A stretch of 64,000 nucleotides of DNA from Pseudomonas tructae (GCF_004214895.1 NZ_CP035952.1:1240001-1304000), one strand, 5' to 3'; shown: positions 20,063 to 28,205, counted from the first letter of the stretch. Program-made: numbers and translations. Notes: generated from the letters alone by a model not told the origin.

Positions 20063-20387
20063 GCGGCTGCGCGGTGAACTTGACCCCGGCCAGGCCATGG
20101 GCGATCAACGCGCGGATATTGCCGTGGTCGCTGCCTTGCGGGGTGGCCAGCACCGAGCGGTAGTGTTCGCCGAACGCCAGCAGTGCTTCTTCATCGTTCA
20201 GGCCTTCGAGCAGAACCAGGCCCAGGGTCTTGCACGAACCTTCGTTCTGCCCGGCTGCGTTTTCCACACCGCCGTTGTTGAAGGCTTGTGGTTGGTAGCT
20301 GTAGTTTGCACTGATGAAGGCCAGGGTGTCGGCGAAGGCGTGCTCGCCGGATTTCAGGCTGGCACGCAGGGTGTTCAGATCAGTCAT
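20046..20387 (-). CDS. HopJ-family protein (not evidently an effector)
   Basis: 113 residues starting MTDLNTLRASLKSGEHAFAD, with AFNNGGVENAAGQNEGSCKTLG and ALLAFGEHYRSVLATPQGSDHGNIRALI, the signature of the small family named after P. syringae HopJ. Start overlaps the upstream DUF1244 gene by 8 bases, so it is translated in that operon. There is no type III secretion locus or hrp box nearby and the family is widespread in non-pathogens, so a cytoplasmic housekeeping role is more likely. Function unknown. Confidence 0.85.
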   Translation of the reverse strand: MTDLNTLRASLKSGEHAFADTLAFISANYSYQPQAFNNGGVENAAGQNEGSCKTLGLVLLEGLNDEEALLAFGEHYRSVLATPQGSDHGNIRALIAHGLAGVKFTAQPLKRLA

Positions 20388-20676
20388 TGGGCTTTCCTTT
20401 GGCGAACGCCGCTTGCTGTTCGGCGCTGGCTTCTTGCTGGTAAAGGGATTTCCATTCGGCGTAAGGCATGCCATAGACCGCTTCGCGGGCCTCATCCATG
20501 CTCAGCTCGATCTGCTTCTCGTCGGCGGCGGCCTTGTACCATTTGGACAGGCAGTTGCGGCAGAAGCCGGCGAGGTTCATCAGGTCGATGTTCTGCACAT
20601 CCTTGCGGCTGTCCAGGTGGGCAACCAGGCGGCGGAAGGCAGCGGCTTCGAGTTCAAGTTTCTGTTGATCGTTCAT
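20380..20676 (-). CDS. DUF1244 family small protein
   Basis: 98 residues, starting MNDQQKLELEAAAFRRLVAHL, with the family core DVQNIDLMNLAGFCRNCLSKWY, including a CxxC pair, and a helical C-terminus EAREAVYGMPYAEWK. Cytoplasmic, function unknown. It lies between folM (24 bases upstream on the same strand) and the HopJ-family gene (8-base overlap), so the three form one operon. Confidence 0.88.
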   Translation of the reverse strand: MNDQQKLELEAAAFRRLVAHLDSRKDVQNIDLMNLAGFCRNCLSKWYKAAADEKQIELSMDEAREAVYGMPYAEWKSLYQQEASAEQQAAFAKGKPND

Positions 20677-20700
20677 GGACGTTCTCGTGACAGCGGTAGG

Positions 20701-21399
20701 TCAGTCTACCGCGATGCGGTTTTTCAAGTGACGGCCACCGTTGATGACCAGGTTGCTGCCGGTGCTGTACTGGCTGTCGAGTAAAAAGCGTACGGCATCG
20801 ATCAATGGCTGGGCGCCGGGTTCGAACTCCAGCAGGGCTTTTTTCAGGGTTTGCTGGCGGTAGGCCTCGTCGCTGTTTTCCTTGAGGATCAACAAGCCCG
20901 GCAAGATCGCGTTGACGCGAATATTCGGTGCGTACTTGGCGGCGAACGACAACACCATGTTCTGCAGGGCGGCCTTGGTGGCGGCGTAGCCGATATGGCT
21001 GCCGCTGCCACGCGAGGAGGTCTCGTCGCAGATATGAATGATGTCGGCCTTGTCCACTTTGCCCAGTTGCGTGCCCAGGGCCAGGTTCAGGTGGTAGGGC
21101 GCCTCGACGTGCAGCTTGAACATGGTGTTGAGGTTGGCCAGGTCATCATCGAGCCACAATGAGGCGTTGTGCACGATGGCGCGTAAACCGTCGTAGTTGC
21201 CTTGCAGATGCTCGATCAGGGCCAGGCGCTGTTCTTCCTGGCACAGGTCGGCCTGGAACTGGTGGATGTTCGGGTGCGCAGCCTCAGGGCTGATGCTGCG
21301 GCTGGCGCTGACCACGGTATGGCCGGCCTGCGCCAGGTTCAGGGCCAGCGCGAGCCCGACTCGCTGGCTGGCTCCGGTGACAAGAATTGGGCTATTCAT
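20701..21399 (-). CDS. folM: Dihydromonapterin reductase
   Basis: 232 residues, short-chain dehydrogenase. Glycine-rich TGASQRVGLALALNLAQAG at the N-terminus; the arginine after TGASQ is typical of pteridine reductases. NNAG is replaced by HNAS (VHNASLW), and the catalytic Y-x3-K is in GYAATKAALQ. FolM reduces dihydromonapterin to tetrahydromonapterin, the cofactor of phenylalanine hydroxylase in Pseudomonas; this fits with the tyrosine/homogentisate pathway further along the window. The canonical folE/folX partners are not seen here. Confidence 0.85.
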   Translation of the reverse strand: MNSPILVTGASQRVGLALALNLAQAGHTVVSASRSISPEAAHPNIHQFQADLCQEEQRLALIEHLQGNYDGLRAIVHNASLWLDDDLANLNTMFKLHVEAPYHLNLALGTQLGKVDKADIIHICDETSSRGSGSHIGYAATKAALQNMVLSFAAKYAPNIRVNAILPGLLILKENSDEAYRQQTLKKALLEFEPGAQPLIDAVRFLLDSQYSTGSNLVINGGRHLKNRIAVD

Positions 21400-21455
21400 G
21401 GTGGGGGGCGGTCAACTTTTATCGGTTCGCGTGGATACCCCCCAGCATACCCGAA

Positions 21456-22025
21456 CTAGGCGGGATTGCGCGCGCCCTGCGGCCCCGGACGGGCAGCTCT
21501 GGCGTTCAGCCAATTGGCCAGCAGGCGGGTCGACAGTGGAATGAACAGGTACACCATCAACGGTGTCAGGCCCAGGGTACTGAGCAGGATACGCGGTACC
21601 AGATCGAGTGGGCCCAGCCAGTGGCCGAACAGCAGGTTGAACAGCAGCGAAACCGGAAAGAACGCCAGCCAGATGGCGACCGCCTGCTTCCAGCGCGGTG
21701 GGCGTTGCACCGGGTTGTTGCCGAACCAGCCTTCCAGGCCACTGACCCGCTGTTCCAATGGCTCGGCAAACAGGCCGTTGCCGCGCCCCAGCCAGGCCTT
21801 GCGCGAGGCCGAGTGTTCCCAGGCGTGCAGGGTCTGTTCATTGGTGAAGCGAAAGATAATCTGGAACTCGTCGCCTTGTGGGGGCGGGGCGAGTACACCT
21901 GAACCCAGGTAGCCAGGAAAGTCGGTGGCCAGCTGTTCGCCTTCGTGCAGCCAGGCCATAAGGTCCTGGTAGCGGCCCTCGGCAACGCGGCGGGTAACCA
22001 TCAAGGTTACGGGTGGGGTAGACAT
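21456..22025 (-). CDS. Antibiotic-biosynthesis-monooxygenase-like domain with membrane anchor
   Basis: 189 residues starting MSTPPVTLMVTRRVAEGRYQ. Residues 5-95 resemble the dimeric ferredoxin-like ABM fold (FRFTNEQTLHAWEHSASRKAWL); the C-terminal half has two membrane spans (AVAIWLAFFPVSLLFNLLFG and ILLSTLGLTPLMVYLFIPL). This two-part architecture is common as a conserved hypothetical protein in pseudomonads. Start chosen where homology and RBS (AGGAGAT) agree. Divergent from the LitR-like regulator and therefore a possible target of light control; substrate unknown. Confidence 0.75.
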   Translation of the reverse strand: MSTPPVTLMVTRRVAEGRYQDLMAWLHEGEQLATDFPGYLGSGVLAPPPQGDEFQIIFRFTNEQTLHAWEHSASRKAWLGRGNGLFAEPLEQRVSGLEGWFGNNPVQRPPRWKQAVAIWLAFFPVSLLFNLLFGHWLGPLDLVPRILLSTLGLTPLMVYLFIPLSTRLLANWLNARAARPGPQGARNPA

Positions 22026-22100
22026 GGTGTATCTCCTGGCAACTGGGCGTGGCGGATAGGCCTGCCGCTTGAACGCCACCCGGGGTGGTGGGTGGCATTC

Positions 22101-22129
22101 GCTTCTTTGCAAGAATCGATGCAAGAAGC
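22101..22129. promoter_or_regulatory. Imperfect palindrome between the ABM-like gene and litR-like gene
   Basis: GCTTCTTTGCA - AGAATCGA - TGCAAGAAGC, ten-base inverted arms with one bulged T. It lies in the 238-base divergent region, without a T-tract, and is a candidate operator for the adjacent MerR/LitR-type regulator. Confidence 0.45.
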
Positions 22130-22263
22130 GGGCGCGGATTATTCCTTAAATAAGCTGACCCGTCAGTGCTGGTGATCGCCGACCTGATAGAAATGCCAAT
22201 GGTCGCGTTGAGCACGGCCGGAGTAGAATAGGTGCAGGCCCATAAACTCGCGGTTTCCCGGCA

Positions 22264-23214
22264 ATGATCGAACCAGACCAGCCGTCAATGAGTACGCGTG
22301 CACTCGACCACGAAGAACTGTTCCCGATCCGCGAAGTGTCCCGACTTACTGGCATCAACCCGGTCACCCTGCGTGCCTGGGAGCGCCGTTATGGGCTGAT
22401 TCAGCCTACGCGCACCGAAAGTGGACACCGTTTGTACTCACAAGCCGATATCGACGAGGTGCGTAGCATCCTCGGCTGGATCGAGCGGGGTGTGGCGGTG
22501 AGTAAGGTCGGGCGTATCCTGGCCAAGAGCCAGAACAGCAAAGAGCAGAACCTGCCGCCGCGCAGCGACGAATCCCAGGCGGATTTCAAGCAATGGCAGG
22601 TGCAGTTGCGCCAGGCCGTGCGCGGGTTCGACGAGCAGCGCTTGGAGCAGGTCTACGGTCAGGTGTTCAGCAGTTATCCACAGCTGGTGGTGTTCCAGGA
22701 TATTTTCATGCCGGTTTGGCAGGACCTGCGCTGCACCCATGATGCTTTCGGCCAGGCCAGTGAATGGTTGTTTCTCGACAGCTTTGTGCGTGGGCGGGTG
22801 TTGCAGCGTTTGCAGCTGGCGCGCGAACAACAGGAGCTGCGCGTTGTGCTGGCGGCCATTCCCGGTCAGTGCCACGAGCTGGAACTGTTGGTGGCGGCGC
22901 TGTTGCTCGGCACCAGCGAGATCGCCATCAGCGTGCTCGGCCTGGGCCAGCCGCTGGAAGAACTGAGTCTGGTCTGCGAGCGCATGATGCCCCAGGCCCT
23001 GGTGCTGTTTTCCAACCATCCGCCGGCCAGCGACTTGCCCAAGCGCCTGGCGCGCCTGGCGTTGAGCCTGGAGTGCCCGTTGTTGCTGGCGGGGGAGGCG
23101 GCGGATCTGGCTCAAGACAGTCTGATCGGTTCGCAGGTAGCGTGCCTGGGCAGCGAGGGGCGGTTGATGCGCCGGCGACTGCAGCAGTACCTGGACGGTC
23201 ACCTGGATTCTTGA
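22264..23214 (+). CDS. MerR-family regulator, LitR/CarH-like
   Basis: 316 residues. N-terminal MerR winged helix (20-90: FPIREVSRLTGINPVTLRAWERR), linker, then a C-terminal domain with the layout of the CarH/LitR cobalamin module. H204 (PGQCHELELLVAALLLG) is in the place of the lower cobalamin ligand, but the upper W-x9-EH signature is not present (W152 is followed ten residues later by FG). That agrees with the class II LitR proteins of P. putida that do not bind adenosylcobalamin. Two ATGs are possible (22264 and 22288). A short LOV photoreceptor is encoded two genes downstream. Confidence 0.85.
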   Translation: MIEPDQPSMSTRALDHEELFPIREVSRLTGINPVTLRAWERRYGLIQPTRTESGHRLYSQADIDEVRSILGWIERGVAVSKVGRILAKSQNSKEQNLPPRSDESQADFKQWQVQLRQAVRGFDEQRLEQVYGQVFSSYPQLVVFQDIFMPVWQDLRCTHDAFGQASEWLFLDSFVRGRVLQRLQLAREQQELRVVLAAIPGQCHELELLVAALLLGTSEIAISVLGLGQPLEELSLVCERMMPQALVLFSNHPPASDLPKRLARLALSLECPLLLAGEAADLAQDSLIGSQVACLGSEGRLMRRRLQQYLDGHLDS

Positions 23215-23816
23215 GGGTGCAACTCGGGATGGGCGCGGCGGTGGGCCTGGAGAATGTACTCGCGTAACCGTTCGATTTCACCGGGCAGGCTCTGGCCCAG
23301 GTTGTAGGCGGCCAGGCGTTCGCCGGTGCGCCGTTGCAGGGTACCGCGCAGGGCGATAGGGGCATCGCCGTCGGGGCTGAACCACAGGTCGAAGTGCCGG
23401 GGGGGCTCTGGCTGATCACGGACCTCCAGCAGCACACCCTTGAAGGAAATTTCCCGGACCCAAAGGCCCGTGCTCAACCCCAGTTCGTCTTCCAGGGCCA
23501 GCGGTTGTTCCAGGGTCAGGCGCCAGGGGCGGACCACGGCGCCTTCTTCATAAATGTTCGGGGCACCCAGTTGCAGGTGCAGGGCATGAAACTCGTCTTC
23601 GACCAGTTGCAGGGGGAAGGTCATCTGCTGGTTGTCGAATTGTGCCTGCAGGGTCACCTGGTCGTAGGCGATCAGGCGGGTCAGCAGGTTTTTGATTTCG
23701 CTGCCGCCATTGACCATCAGGCGCGGCGCCGGTTCAGCCGCAATGGGCTGAGGCGCGTGCTGCATGGACCGGATGAAATCCAGCTCATCCTGGGTCAGAA
23801 GGGCATCTGCTTGCAT
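23199..23816 (-). CDS. PilZ-like domain protein, degenerate
   Basis: 205 residues with a YcgR-like two-part shape: N-terminal beta-rich segment (MVNGGSEIKNLLTRLIAY, TFPLQLVEDEFHALHLQLG) and a C-terminal segment WVREISFKGVLLEVRDQPEPP that resembles the DxSxxG part of PilZ. The arginine motif is reduced to RPWR, so c-di-GMP binding is uncertain. No signal peptide. The 3' end overlaps the convergent litR-like gene by 16 bases. It lies just downstream of, and on the same strand as, the LOV gene (68-base gap), so the two may be co-transcribed. Confidence 0.6.
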   Translation of the reverse strand: MQADALLTQDELDFIRSMQHAPQPIAAEPAPRLMVNGGSEIKNLLTRLIAYDQVTLQAQFDNQQMTFPLQLVEDEFHALHLQLGAPNIYEEGAVVRPWRLTLEQPLALEDELGLSTGLWVREISFKGVLLEVRDQPEPPRHFDLWFSPDGDAPIALRGTLQRRTGERLAAYNLGQSLPGEIERLREYILQAHRRAHPELHPQESR

Positions 23817-23884
23817 GGGCGAACTCGAAATTACACTCGTGAATGCGTTTCTTCACCGTCATGGACATCCAAACGGCGGGTTTG

Positions 23885-24346
23885 TTAAGACCGTTGGTCG
23901 GCTTGCAGTGCGGCGATGCGTTCCTGCGCCTCGGCCAACTGGCGTTCGAGCTCGATCACTCGCTGTTCGGCTTCGACCTGGCGGCTGACGTTTTTCTGGA
24001 TGCCAATGAAGTACTTGCGCTTGTCGGCCTCATTGAACACCGGGGTAATCGACAGTTCGTTCCAGAACGCGCTGCCGTCCTTGCGGTAGTTGCGCAGGAT
24101 TTCCCGGCTTGGCAGGCCATCCTTGATCGCCTGGCGGATCAAGGCGCGGGCGCTCTGGTCGCGATCGTCGTTCTGCAGGAAGCGGCAGTCGCGGTAGAGA
24201 ATATCGTTGGCGTCATAGCCGGTCAGACGTTCAAAGGCCCGGTTCACGTAGAGCAGGATGGTGTCATCGTCGCCTTCCTGTTCGGCCACCACGATCCCGT
24301 CGTTGGAGGCATCAATCATGCGCTGCAGCAGTGTGGCATTGATCAT
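23885..24346 (-). CDS. Short LOV blue-light photoreceptor (PpSB1-LOV type)
   Basis: 153 residues: a single LOV (PAS) core flanked by short helices and no effector domain. Photoactive cysteine C54 sits in YRDCRFLQNDDRDQ; flavin contacts expected from the family are present (N86, N96, Q117, and R62/R67 for the FMN phosphate). A coiled-coil C-terminal helix (VEAEQRVIELERQLAEAQER) should mediate dimerisation. Closely resembles the slow-recovering P. putida short LOV proteins. It presumably signals through protein contacts, with the adjacent LitR-like regulator as the obvious partner. Confidence 0.92.
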   Translation of the reverse strand: MINATLLQRMIDASNDGIVVAEQEGDDDTILLYVNRAFERLTGYDANDILYRDCRFLQNDDRDQSARALIRQAIKDGLPSREILRNYRKDGSAFWNELSITPVFNEADKRKYFIGIQKNVSRQVEAEQRVIELERQLAEAQERIAALQADQRS

Positions 24347-24487
24347 CTTGTTAGGTCCGCAAGGGCTGTAGATCGGGCATGCTGGCTGATTCTAGTGGAT
24401 TGGCCGTCGCTGTACAGGGCAGATTAAGGCCTTTTGCCAGTGCCTGATGCTAGTATCCTACGTTTTTACTCAGTTTCGGAAAACTCT

Positions 24488-24943
24488 ATGAAAGTCGTGA
24501 TCCTTTCCGGTTCGGTCTACGGTACCGCCGACGAAGTTGCTCGGCACGCCGCGAAATTACTCAGCGCCGCAGGTTTTGAAGCCTGGCACGCTAACCGGGC
24601 CACCCTGCAGGACATCCAGGGCTTTGCCCCGCAGGCGTTTCTCGCAGTCACCTCGACCACTGGCATGGGCGAGCTTCCGGACAACCTCATGCCGCTGTTC
24701 AGTGCCATGCGTGATCAGTTGCCCGCCGAGTGGCGCGGACTGCCTGGCGCGGTGATCGGCCTGGGCGATTCCTGCTACGGCGACACTTTCTGTGGCGGCG
24801 GTGAGCAACTGCGTGAACTGTTCGCCGAGATGGGCCTGAAAGAGGTGCAGCCGATGCTGCGCCTGGATGCCAGCGAAACCGTCACCCCGGAAACCGATGC
24901 CGAACCTTGGCTGGCCGAACTGGCCGACAAACTGCGCGGCTGA
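24488..24943 (+). CDS. Flavodoxin-like protein (MioC type)
   Basis: 151 residues starting MKVVILSGSVYGTADEVARHA, where SGSVYGTA is the FMN-phosphate loop; the aromatic-loop regions STTGMGELPDN and GLGDSCYGDTFCGGGEQL are typical of MioC-like flavodoxins. Cytoplasmic single-electron carrier; the redox partner is unknown. The start is the first codon of the conserved strand; a longer frame upstream adds 18 unconserved residues. It overlaps nothing and ends exactly where the convergent LysR gene ends. Confidence 0.88.
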   Translation: MKVVILSGSVYGTADEVARHAAKLLSAAGFEAWHANRATLQDIQGFAPQAFLAVTSTTGMGELPDNLMPLFSAMRDQLPAEWRGLPGAVIGLGDSCYGDTFCGGGEQLRELFAEMGLKEVQPMLRLDASETVTPETDAEPWLAELADKLRG

Positions 24944-25831
24944 TCATTGCGGCTGCGGTTGCTCGCGCAGCAGTTGCAGCCAGGCCTGGGCCGCTTGGGA
25001 GAGATAGGCGCCCCGACGCCAGATAAAGGCAATGTCCCAGCGCAAGTCCGTTGGCTCACTCAGTGCCAGGCGTACCACCCCGGGCCGCTCCAGGCCACGG
25101 GCAACCACCCGGGGCAGCAACACCACCCCTTGGCCCGCCGCCACCAACGCTGCGAGAAAGTCGGCCTGACCACTGCGCCCACCCTCTTTGGGGGTGAAGC
25201 CCAGCTGTTGGCAAGCGCTGAGGAGCCGGTCATTGAGCACGAAACTGCGTTGATAAAGCAGGAATGGCGTGTCGGCCAGTTGTGCCAGGCTGACCCGGTC
25301 TGCGGCGGCCAATGGGTGCTTGCTGGGCAGCAGGGCATCGAGGGGTTCATTGCAAAAGGGCTGGTAGGCGAAGGCCGGATCGTTTGGAGTCAGGCTGCCG
25401 CCCAGCTCCAGTTCACCACTGAGTACGGCCTGTTCGACGCTGCGACTGCCGCCTTCGAGCAGTTGAATGCTGATGTTCGGGTAGCGCCGCCGGTACTCGG
25501 CGAACAGCCGGGCAAACAGCGCGTCGCTGCCGAGCAACGGCAAGCCCAGGCGCAGTTCGCCGCGTGCCAGCTGGCTGAGGTCATCGAGCTCGCTGAGAAG
25601 CTCCTGACGCAGGCGCAGCATGGCTTCGCCGCGCTCAAGCACGACCTTGCCAGCGGCGGTCAGGTGCAACTGCGATCCCTGGCGCTCAAGCAGCGGTACG
25701 CCGAGGTCCTGTTCCAGCTGCGCAACTTGCTTGCTTACGGCGGATTGGCTGATGTGCAAGGTCTGCGCAGCCTGGGTGAAGCCGCCACGGTGCACCACTT
25801 CAAGAAAACTGCGTAGCTGTTTGAATTCCAT
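24944..25831 (-). CDS. LysR-family regulator beside lrgA/lrgB (CidR-like)
   Basis: 295 residues. LysR helix-turn-helix at the N-terminus (MEFKQLRSFLEVVHRGGFTQAAQTLHI, broken here for length) and a periplasmic-binding-protein-like effector domain from about 90. Divergent from the LrgA/LrgB pair, the arrangement of CidR, which activates cidAB in response to acetate/pyruvate overflow. The start MEFKQ is preferred to the upstream ATG because the HTH begins there. A palindrome lies directly before the start. Confidence 0.85.
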   Translation of the reverse strand: MEFKQLRSFLEVVHRGGFTQAAQTLHISQSAVSKQVAQLEQDLGVPLLERQGSQLHLTAAGKVVLERGEAMLRLRQELLSELDDLSQLARGELRLGLPLLGSDALFARLFAEYRRRYPNISIQLLEGGSRSVEQAVLSGELELGGSLTPNDPAFAYQPFCNEPLDALLPSKHPLAAADRVSLAQLADTPFLLYQRSFVLNDRLLSACQQLGFTPKEGGRSGQADFLAALVAAGQGVVLLPRVVARGLERPGVVRLALSEPTDLRWDIAFIWRRGAYLSQAAQAWLQLLREQPQPQ

Positions 25832-25838
25832 TCGCTCA

Positions 25839-25853
25839 ATTCCAATCTGGAAT
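25839..25853. promoter_or_regulatory. LysR-type operator in the cidR-like/lrgA gap
   Basis: ATTCCA - ATC - TGGAAT, 6-bp perfect inverted arms with a T-N11-A core, 8 bases from the regulator start. Typical position for an autoregulated LysR site controlling the divergent operon. Confidence 0.6.
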
Positions 25854-25926
25854 ACTTTGCAGTCTAACAATTCGCTTTTGGCGTGGGGAGCGGGCTTCTA
25901 AAATGAACGCCTCAGAGGACCCCGCG

Positions 25927-26313
25927 ATGAAACCCCCTGCGTTGAAACGATTTATCCGCCTGCTCAGCGAGCTTGCAGTGTTGCTTGCTCTTTATAAGCT
26001 GGGTGGTGTGCTGGCCGCCTGGTTGGCCTGGCCGATTCCGGGCGGGGTTATTGGTCTGGCGCTGTTGTTGCTGCTGTTCGCCGGTGGCGTGCTCAAGCCG
26101 GCGATGCTGCAGCTGGGTGCCGGGGTGCTGATGGCCGAGATGCTGCTGTTTTTCATTCCGGCGCTGATGAGCCTGCTCGATTACGGCAGCCTGCTGCGCG
26201 ATGAAGGCTGGCGCATCTTGCTGGTGATCGGTGTGAGCACCTTGCTGGTGATGGTCGTGACGGCGCTGACGGTGGAGTGGATCTGCCGCTGGAGGCTGCG
26301 CCATGACGCTTGA
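25927..26313 (+). CDS. LrgA/CidA family holin-like membrane protein
   Basis: 128 residues, four hydrophobic segments (SELAVLLALYKLGGVLAAWLAW; GGVIGLALLLLLFAGGV; GAGVLMAEMLLFFIPALMSLL; ILLVIGVSTLLVMVVTALTV). Start at 25927 is favoured by AGAGGA eight bases upstream over the ATG 24 bases earlier. LrgA/CidA proteins are holin-like and work with LrgB in controlling murein hydrolase export, or in pyruvate transport under fermentative conditions. Overlaps lrgB by 11 bases. Confidence 0.88.
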   Translation: MKPPALKRFIRLLSELAVLLALYKLGGVLAAWLAWPIPGGVIGLALLLLLFAGGVLKPAMLQLGAGVLMAEMLLFFIPALMSLLDYGSLLRDEGWRILLVIGVSTLLVMVVTALTVEWICRWRLRHDA

Positions 26314-26989
26314 GCCGATGCCGCTGTTCTGGCTGGCCCTGACCCTGCTGGCTTACCTGGGTAGCCGCTGGTTGTACCGACTTAGCGGACGTTACCTGTT
26401 GTCGCCACTGATTCTGGTGCCGGCCGTGCTGATGGCGATCGCCGTGCCCCTGCATACCGCGTATGCAGAGTATGCCCGCAACACCCACTGGCTGATGTCG
26501 GTGCTGGGCCCGGTGACTGTGGCGTTTGCCGTGCCGATCTGGCAACAGCGCGCCTTGCTGGCTCGCCATTGGCCGGCCCTGAGCCTGGGCATGCTGGTTG
26601 GCAGTGCGGCCTCGATTGGCAGTTCCTGGGGCCTGGCGCATGTGCTGGCGTTGGACAGCACGGTCAGCTTGTCGCTGGTGCCGCGCTCGATCACCACGCC
26701 CTTTGCCATGCCCCTGGCCAGGGACCTGGGTGGGGTGCCTGAGCTGACGGCGGTGTTCGTGATGTTCACCGGCGTACTCGGAGCGATGTTGGGTGGTGTG
26801 CTGCTCAAATACCTGCCGCTGCGCACGCCCCTGGCCCGTGGCGCGCTGTTTGGCGTCGGTGCCCATGGCGCCGGTGTCAGCCGCGCCCATGAAGTGGGTA
26901 GTGAAGAGGGCTCGGTGGCCGGCCTGGTCATGGTCCTGACCGGTCTGCTCAATCTGTTTGCCGCGCCGGTGCTGACAATGCTGCTGTGA
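26303..26989 (+). CDS. LrgB/CidB family membrane protein
   Basis: 228 residues, mostly hydrophobic with about seven spans. The family core is visible: SLSLVPRSITTPFAMPLARDLGG near residue 130 and GAHGAGVSRAHEVGSEEGSVAGLVM near 195. Co-translated with the LrgA-type gene (11-base overlap). Together they form the two-component CidAB/LrgAB system, here probably controlled by the divergent LysR regulator. Confidence 0.92.
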   Translation: MTLEPMPLFWLALTLLAYLGSRWLYRLSGRYLLSPLILVPAVLMAIAVPLHTAYAEYARNTHWLMSVLGPVTVAFAVPIWQQRALLARHWPALSLGMLVGSAASIGSSWGLAHVLALDSTVSLSLVPRSITTPFAMPLARDLGGVPELTAVFVMFTGVLGAMLGGVLLKYLPLRTPLARGALFGVGAHGAGVSRAHEVGSEEGSVAGLVMVLTGLLNLFAAPVLTMLL

Positions 26990-27116
26990 TGCACTGCGCT
27001 ATTTTGCCCGCTGACTCACAGGGTCAATAAGCTGGCTGCCAATGCAACTCTCGGCCGTGGCGGGTCTGACTAGACTGTCGATCAGTAGAGCACACGTATG
27101 TGCCGAGGTGATTGCA

Positions 27117-27170
27117 ATGATCGCAGCCTTGCCCAACACGACGACCTACCACCTGACGGGACCATTGTGA
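27117..27170 (+). CDS. Possible 17-codon leader peptide coupled to the hydrolase
   Basis: Encodes MIAALPNTTTYHLTGPL and stops with TGA that shares its A with the hydrolase ATG (TGATG). A good RBS (GAGGTG, 6 bases before its ATG) belongs to this small frame, whereas the hydrolase ATG has none of its own. Suggests translational coupling or attenuation. The alternative is that the hydrolase starts at ATG 27098 in its own frame. Confidence 0.4.
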   Translation: MIAALPNTTTYHLTGPL

Positions 27171-28075
27171 TGCCCTTGGCCGAGATTCCATTGTGCGTCT
27201 GGCGGACCCGGGGCCTGAATTTCTCGTTCCGTGGCCAGACCATCCGTTACTGGACTGCGGGGCAGGGCGAGCCGCTACTGCTCATTCATGGTTTTCCCAC
27301 CGCCAGTTGGGATTGGCATTACCTGTGGACGCCCCTGACCCAGCGTTTTCGCGTCATCGCCTGTGACATGCTCGGCTTTGGTGACTCGGCCAAACCGTTG
27401 CGCCATGACTACAGCCTGCTGGAGCAGGCCGACTTGCAACAGGCGCTGCTTACGCACTTGCAGGTCGATCAACCCGTGCATGTGCTCGGACATGACTACG
27501 GCGGCAGCGTCGCCCAGGAATTGCTCGCCCGCCACCACGAGGGACGGGCGCAGATCGCCAGTTGCGTATTCCTCAATGGCGGCCTGTTCCCTGAGCGCCA
27601 TCGACCGCTGCTGATTCAGAAACTGCTGCTCAGCCGCCTGGGCTGGCTGGTGGGTTGCTCGTTCGGGCGCGATGACCTGGTTCGCAGCGTGACGCAGATC
27701 TACGGCCCTTGTACCCATCCCAGCGAAAGCGCGCTGGACGACTACTGGAGCCTGATTGCCTCCAACCGTGGCACGCGGATCCTGCACAAGCTGATCGCCT
27801 ACCTGCCCGAGCGGGTTGCCCACCGCGAGCGTTGGGTCTCAGCACTACAGACCGACGGTGTGCCGTTGCGGTTGATCAATGGTGCGGTCGATCCGATTTC
27901 CGGCGCGCACATGGTGGAACGCTACCAGGAACTGGTGCCCAACGCCGACACCGTGATGCTCCAGGGCATCGGTCACTATCCTCACACCGAAGCACCGGTG
28001 CAGGTGCTGCGTCATTACCTGGCGTTTCGTGAGCAGCCGTTGGTGCATGTGCCGCAGAAGGTCGCCTGGTTCTGA
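27170..28075 (+). CDS. Alpha/beta hydrolase, haloalkane dehalogenase/epoxide hydrolase-like
   Basis: 301 residues from the chosen ATG. LLIHGFPTASWDWHYLW (oxyanion HG.P loop), nucleophile elbow GHDYGGSVAQEL in which aspartate replaces serine, and late histidine GIGHYPHTEAP. The Asp nucleophile and HGFP/W motif place it with haloalkane dehalogenases and soluble epoxide hydrolases; the second acid is probably in INGAVDPISGAH. Cytoplasmic. The actual substrate is unknown. An in-frame ATG at 27098 would extend it by 24 residues. Confidence 0.8.
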   Translation: MPLAEIPLCVWRTRGLNFSFRGQTIRYWTAGQGEPLLLIHGFPTASWDWHYLWTPLTQRFRVIACDMLGFGDSAKPLRHDYSLLEQADLQQALLTHLQVDQPVHVLGHDYGGSVAQELLARHHEGRAQIASCVFLNGGLFPERHRPLLIQKLLLSRLGWLVGCSFGRDDLVRSVTQIYGPCTHPSESALDDYWSLIASNRGTRILHKLIAYLPERVAHRERWVSALQTDGVPLRLINGAVDPISGAHMVERYQELVPNADTVMLQGIGHYPHTEAPVQVLRHYLAFREQPLVHVPQKVAWF

Positions 28076-28205
28076 GTCGCCAGGTTTGCGCCATCATCGT
28101 CTGTCTTTATCGTCTGCCATTCAGCGCCTGCCTGCTTGATTGTGTACAGGCCCCTGCTGGCTGACACTCGGCCCACCCCTGTCTGGTTTTGCTGGAGAAA
28201 TGCGC

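Noticed and set aside
20046..20387. Type III effector HopJ
   Set aside because: No secretion genes, hrp box or chaperone; the gene is inside a housekeeping operon.
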